DNA from: Centropus unirufus | Lineage: Eukaryota > Chordata > Aves > Cuculiformes > Centropidae | Assembly (NCBI GenBank): GCA_013397695.1 | Contig: VYZI01000074.1 | Span: forward strand, 1,229,600 to 1,293,599 | Direction: 5' to 3' | DNA: 64,000 nt | Position numbers and translations under genes: made by a program | Shown here: piece by piece, positions 58,148 through 64,000 of the stretch | How positions within the stretch are numbered: the stretch's first letter is position 1 | Layout: every line of letters starts with the position of its first letter | Notes under the pieces: generated by a model | Told to the model about the DNA's origin: nothing | The model's database searches: none | The model's input: the letters and a program-made list of their open reading frames with translations, nothing else

Positions 58148-61100
58148 AAGTTGTCCCACAACTGGAAGTATTTTCGTGCTTGTGCCACAGGCAGTGTGCT
58201 GTCAAGCCATTAGCTGCTCCTCGCTTCTCCAGCTTTTCTTTAGTCATGGCTGTGATGTGCTTTCTCTTCCCTAGCCCTCTGGCACCAGACATAAACCTTA
58301 CAGCTTGTCAATTCTCTTTCCACATCTCAGCTGGCAACAAAAGCCATGAAAATATGTGGCTAACAGCTCCAACGTGAAGCACCTTTGTGCTAGCGCTCTG
58401 CCCAAGGAAGAAACCATTGAGGCTGCTTTACAAGTACCAAGCCTGTCCAAAAGACCATTTCCTTACAGCGTGAATCCAATAAACCAATTAGCAAAAGCAG
58501 CTTAATTGGAAGGAGGTAAAACGGTCTGGTACAAGTAAATAAATAAACAAAATACTGTTTAATTTCACATAGGAGGAAGCAGACATGGAAAGACGTCTGA
58601 GGGTTGCCCTCACTCCAGGTATCGAGCAACTTGGTGCCGATGCACGGCAGGCATGAGCGGCGTGGCCAGCCAGCCGGCAGGTGCGGGTCCAGGAGGCATC
58701 CTACAGGAGGAACCACCAGTGCACTCAGGGCTGGAGCAGCCACCTATGAGGCACTTTAGACCTAGGGTTCCATTCTTCAGCTTCTCCATCCCATGCTGCT
58801 GCGCTGCTGCCTAAGCCCTCAAATGCTCCCAGTTGCTCCCAGTTACGTCCATTCTTGGTATGGAGGCTGCTGTCACTCCTAAGCATGTTCCTGGTCCCTG
58901 GCTCGGCCTGGATTGAGCTGAACACTCTGCCACTCATCTCGCGTGAGCCTTCAAGCACATCCAACCTACTCGGCCCTCTGGTGACAGACTGCCCTGGTGC
59001 TATTTCCCAGCTGCCTCCCTGAACCTGGATGTGTCCCAGCAACTTGCCCATAGCCCAGCCTCCCCATGTTCTGCTATCATTAGAGCAGCTAACCGAGGTG
59101 AAGACCTCACATGCTCTTGTTGTCAAGCAGGCACACCTTCAGCCATCTTCTGGTGGCTACCCTGGTCCTTGTTTCTCCTTTCTGATTGTTAGAGAAGAGC
59201 AGGAATCACCCAGAAACAAGCCAACAGCATCCACAGAAAAGGGAAAGGAGTTGAAAAATGTTTCTCAAGGGATGGGCAGGCTGGGGAGAGTGAAGTTGCT
59301 GAGCTCAGTCCCTGGGTGCTTTGCACGTGGTGCAAAGGCTTGGTGGGCTCCGAGACTCTGGCCTGGTGTGGTGAGACCTGGCCCAGCTCCTGCCCTGACA
59401 TCTTGCTGCCCAATGAATGGTAGACTTGGGGCATGTTCCCACCACTGGGATGAGGCCACCATGTTGAGTGCTGATGCAGCAGCCAGGTCAAACAGGCTTG
59501 GTGACACTGCGGAAAGGCCAGACAACAGGCTCCCACACCCAAAGGAAGCATTGGCTGCACTTAAACAATTTCTAATGGATGCTTATGCAGCCATCTCTTA
59601 AGGATCTGCAATCCTACAGCCTCCCTGGACAGTTTATACCAGGGGTTAAACAGCCTTAAAATTAGAAAGTGTTTACTGGTAGCCAGGCCGAATCTCCCTT
59701 GCTGTAACCTGGGTCTGTTACACCCTCTGCTACACACGGTGGATAGGAAGGAAAATTTATAAACCTTATTTTGCACAGATATCTATCAGGTTTCCTCTGC
59801 TCTTCACTTCTTTGGACTAGGTACCCTCTACTCTGTGAAATGTCTTGAAGCTCCCCAGTTTCCCAGTTTGTTCACAGAAAAACCTCATGGCCGCCGTAAC
59901 AGAGTCAAAATGTACAAGCCCTGCAAGCCCTGCTGATGCTCACCATGTTCTTCTGCAGAAGAAGCAGCAGGGTTTCAGGCTGGAAGTCGATATTTTTGTA
60001 TATATATTTATCAGCTATTTCATTAAATGTCTCATTATGCTGCTTAGAGGTGATAACTCATCCATGAACAACAGCCCCATCTTTCCCATACCACCTGCTA
60101 AGATTACCTGGCAGCCTAGAATTGCCTGTCTTGACTATTTACAAAAGTTCTACCAGGAAGAATAAACTCCTCTCCTCACTGAATCATCAATAAATTCTCG
60201 CATTCCTTAAATATGCTGAAGTGCTTTTCCATGCTTTTCCATTGCAAACTTTGATTCCTGCCATGGTGGCAAATAATGACCCTAGGATAATCCAAAGCAG
60301 GGTTTGCATTTTTTTGCGTGTCCCACAGCCAGGCAGTGGAGAAGCAGGAGGAAGGCTGAGACCCTGCCCGGCTGCTCTCGCTCCCCTGCACCAGTACATC
60401 TGTGGGCAAGCAGGTGGAAAGCTGGGCCCCGGGCACCCCTGGGATAAGGATAAGTGCATTTTCATATTACATCTAATATAATAAGTCAGTTAAATGCTCC
60501 CAGTCTAGGGAGGGCAGCATGTTAATAAATGGTCATTACCAGCAGTTGACAGTTGGTTAGCATAGATTAATTCCTAATGAAGAAAAAAAACTCTTTATGT
60601 AATGTAATGCTTCTGGCTGGGGATCAAGGGTTGCAATCATCCACCCACAGCAGACCTTTAAATCCGGCTTTGTTCCGCTGCAGGAAAAATAGACAAAAAA
60701 AAAAAATCTGCTATTTTTTAAAGGTTATGATTCAGCCAGCATCACTCAGATCCTAATTCCAGCAGCGCTGAGCTTGTTTTCTAAAGAGAACAATATGTTA
60801 CGCCAGAGCCTGGTGATGCAGAGGAGGCAGCGCCAGGCGGGAGGGGGCAACATCAGGCAGACCCCGTGCCCTGGGGATGCAGGAGATGGCCTTGTGCGCT
60901 CCCAGCCGCACCAGGGCTCCCACATCTGGTGGGATGACGATGGCTCCATGGCCATGGGCGCTTGGGTCTGGTGCTGGGTGTCAGGGCGTGCTGGGTTCCA
61001 TAGAGCTGCCCTGGGGAAGCACGAGGAGTAGGGGTGCAGCTGTATTGAGCTGTGCTTGCACATGGGGCCGGGGTAGCAAGCGCCCACCTTCCAGCAGCCG

Positions 61101-64000
61101 CAAGGAAAGTGGCTGGGAAAAGCAGGAGGTCAAGGCCAGCTCAAGCAGCGGGGGTTTTGGCAGGAGACCTCGTCGCTGCCCAAATCCTGGCAGCTGGGGT
61201 GGTGGAGGCACATGCATGAGCTTTCACCCTTGCAGCCATCAGGAGGCTCCTGCGTCCTGTATTTCCACTTGCAAGGGAGCAATGCATTTCACACTGACTC
61301 ACTTTCCATAAGACATTCCTGGAGATAAAGCTTTGGAATATGATTCCTGCACTCTTCAGGTGACACCATCTCTCACTCCCAGGCTGTGCTAGTGTCACTT
61401 TTGCACGAGGAACTTACAGAGGTACCTGCCCCCACCCTGGCAGAGGATCTCAGTTATTGTCCCAAAGCCATGAGATCAAAAGCAAAACTCACTGGAAAGT
61501 CAAATCCACTGGAATAGCAATAAATATTATCAACAATTATTCTACCAGTGAAAAAGAAAAATTGTTGTGGTTATCCTGTGACCTGAAGATACCGATATAA
61601 CAAAACTTATTAAAAAACTGGAAAGCAATTGTACTTGGGAGGATTTTACTCAGCATCTGATAGGAATATTCCTACTGATTTACAGGAACAAAAATTGAAG
61701 GAATTTTAGAGTTCAGTCTTGAAGCAAGAATTATTCCATTTAACTTAATCTTTTTATATTTCACATCATGTTGAAATATGCAAAATATATGTACATAAAG
61801 TAGAAGACTCACAAGCTGTGACATGTGAGTAGGGGAAGACAAACGAGTCTCGTATCTCCTGAGTGGTGTGGGTCCTCCGTAGGTAAAATGGGATCTCTCA
61901 GACATTGGGGTTTTCTTTCATCTCCTTTGCATTTCACCTTGCTTTCTGACAGTGATGCCAAGCTGTGGAAAGCAGATTAGATCTGGAAGAAGGGTGAGAA
62001 TAAAGTAAGTTCTGTGCAGGCAGAGGACTTCAAACGGGTAGAAAGGCTGGCAGCAGAGATACTGGCATAAGCAGAGACTTCAAAAGAGACTCAGCAGGTG
62101 ATTAACTTTTCAGCAGATCAGTGCAGCTGGAGCAAGGTGCACAGGCTGCATGAGCAGGGCCGAACTATGCAAATTTCTATTTGATTCCTTAGAGCTTTTG
62201 CTATTTACATCTCCTCACTGTAAGGGGACCTGGAAGAACGCTGTGCTTGTGCGTGGGAACATGATGCTGCCCGCTAAGGGCTTCCCAAATCCTTGAGTCC
62301 TGGAAGGTAGGGGCACCGCCACTGATCATGCTCCCGATGCAACAGCCTGGCCAACAGCATCCCCAAGCTGCTCTGCAGCTTAAACCGGCCACTGAGAGAG
62401 GTGAAGAGAAACTCCATGGGGCTGCTACCCACGCTGGCACTGCCCAGGAAGACCCCTCCAGCCTGCAGAAGGCCCTGGCCACCAAAGGCCTGTAAGCTGA
62501 TGGTTCCCCGGGCGCAAACAAGTCTTCCCAGCAGGCTGCTGTGCAAACAATGGGGGTTGGGTACTGATGTGAACAGAAAAAAATGGTCATCACCCCCTCT
62601 CTGAGCCTTTTTCACTTACTGTTGTTCACCAGGAAAGTCCACGAGCATCTTCATGCTTCTCAACACAAAGCAAAATCCAACATCTTTTCACTCATGGCTG
62701 ATTCTGCGTGTGCTCTAATGGAAATTGCAGGGCACTTCTATAACCAACAGTAAATGTTGTGACACCAACACAAAGTGAGCAATGAGACGAAAATGTTTGG
62801 TTGTTGACATCAGAGATGGAATAGCCCCATTAGTTCATCTTCACCATCTCTCAAAAATGCTGAATGCTTTCTTATACTTTCTTTGGGCTATGAAAGAAGT
62901 TATTGTTAAAGGGATGTCAGCCTGGAGACTGATAATGGCTTTTTTGGCTCTGGTACACTAGACATTGCCTTTAATGCCAAAAGGAGAGATGAACTCTTTC
63001 AAGGAGTTACAGGAGCCACGTGCAAAAAGCCTATACAAATTAATAACAATCATTTCTTTATTTGCTCCAGCACTAGAGAAAAACAAAAAAGGACAGAAAA
63101 TGTTTTGCAGAAATGCCCATCTATTTGTGGCCTTTGGGGTTTTAAAAGAATCAAGTTTTAAAAAGTTCACCAACTTCTTTGGTCTCAAATTGCACTGCTT
63201 TAGAAATGTTTGCTTTGTAGTATTTCTGGGTTTATTTTATTTCCTTGCTCAGTCTTACTATTAAAAGCAGGTAGAGAAATGAAGGAAATGAACAAAAGGG
63301 AAAAGGTTGAAAAGCTTGCAGTGAATGGAGAGGGGAAGATGATTCTGTGCTGGTTTTTTCACTCTGTTTTTTTTTTGTTTGTTTGCTTATTGATTTTTTT
63401 AATATGTATTTTTTCTTTTAGTATGGAAGCAGCATTCTCAGGGTGCAGCTCTGGGTGGTAGCATAAGACAACATGCACTGACTGGTGCTTCTGCTGTGTG
63501 TGCGTGTTGTGGCCTCACAGACATGCGGGTGGTTCTTCCACCTCTCTCTGCTCTGCGCATGGCCCCCAGATGTTTCTTTAGCACTCTTTTTTTTTTTCGC
63601 TGCAAGAAATATAATGATCCTACCTGGAGCCCCCTGAGGACAGGAAAAAGCAAGTTTGTCCCATAGTGAGTCTCCTCTTCCACAGGGAAGTCTTCAGTGG
63701 AATGGCTGAAGAGAAACGTCCCCTTCCTCTGACACCCTGTGCAGAGGGGCAGAGTGCTGCCATGAAGAACTACTGATGCACAGCAGTGGGGGTGCCCAGG
63801 AACCCAATGATGCACCCCAAGCCCCTTGGTCACCTTTCCAAAGTGCCCATGTCTGGAAACAAATGTGCGGTTCCATTTACTACAGTGTCCGTAGGCTTAT
63901 AATCCATGGATGAGTCTAACCATCTCATATTTCCATGGAAAACTAGCTTTCTCTTCCTGTTAAAATCAAAGCTAAAGTCTGATCTTAGAATATTCTTTCC
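58148..64000. other. Intergenic DNA downstream of GABRR2, second part
   Basis: No gene recognised. GC-rich patches (about 58600-59600 and 60800-61300) carry ORFs up to 190 codons on both strands. GABRR1 is expected further 3' on the same strand by synteny, but none of its conserved exons was seen before the window ends. Confidence 0.6.

Noticed and set aside
57705..58377. Long ORFs of 113-214 codons on both strands encoding GR, GK, SL or FP repeats
   Set aside because: They are translations of the GGGAGA/GGGAAA microsatellite across an N gap, not genes.

Overview
This window is vertebrate genomic DNA, almost certainly from a bird. It carries two intron-containing protein genes on the + strand in conserved head-to-tail order. 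It also carries about ten truncated CR1 LINEs, the usual avian retroposon, with A-rich tracts, microsatellites and three assembly gaps (N runs). There are no bacterial-type features, CRISPR arrays, tRNAs or rRNAs. I found no undescribed biological system. The most useful leads are gene-structure anomalies and repeat oddities.

Region 1 (1-21160): UBE2J1, the tail-anchored ER ubiquitin-conjugating enzyme of ER-associated degradation. Exon 1 (about 11 codons) lies outside the window. Human-numbered exons 2-6 and the last coding exon are present with clean splice sites, including the catalytic Cys (Cys91, codon at 6659) and the C-terminal membrane anchor. The exon that in mammals encodes about 43 linker residues between exon 6 and the last exon could not be found in the 9.1-kb intron at 10864-19997. 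The two flanking exons are phase-compatible, so they would splice in frame.

Region 2 (21160-23203): a short intergenic stretch of about 2 kb with AT- and A-rich tracts. It ends in a CpG-dense patch that probably holds the GABRR2 promoter and 5' UTR.

Region 3 (23204-53792): GABRR2, the GABA-A receptor rho-2 (GABA-C) subunit. All nine coding exons are present in one consistent reading frame and encode 464 residues. The signal peptide, Cys-loop, agonist-binding aromatics, four membrane segments and the rho-2-type pore Ser are visible. Intron 1 (8.4 kb) and intron 2 (6.8 kb) are the largest. Intron 4 holds an N gap and possible LTR-like sequence.

Region 4 (53800-64000): intergenic DNA downstream of GABRR2. 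It contains a hexanucleotide polypurine microsatellite interrupted by a 150-N gap and some GC-rich stretches with chance ORFs. In other vertebrates GABRR1 follows here, but I recognise no GABRR1 exon before the window ends.

The two genes are neighbours by conserved synteny and not by shared function: one acts in ER protein quality control, the other in inhibitory neurotransmission. CR1 copies are crowded into the UBE2J1 part and nearly absent from the GABRR2 part. Statements about human proteins come from memory of the families and were not checked against a database.
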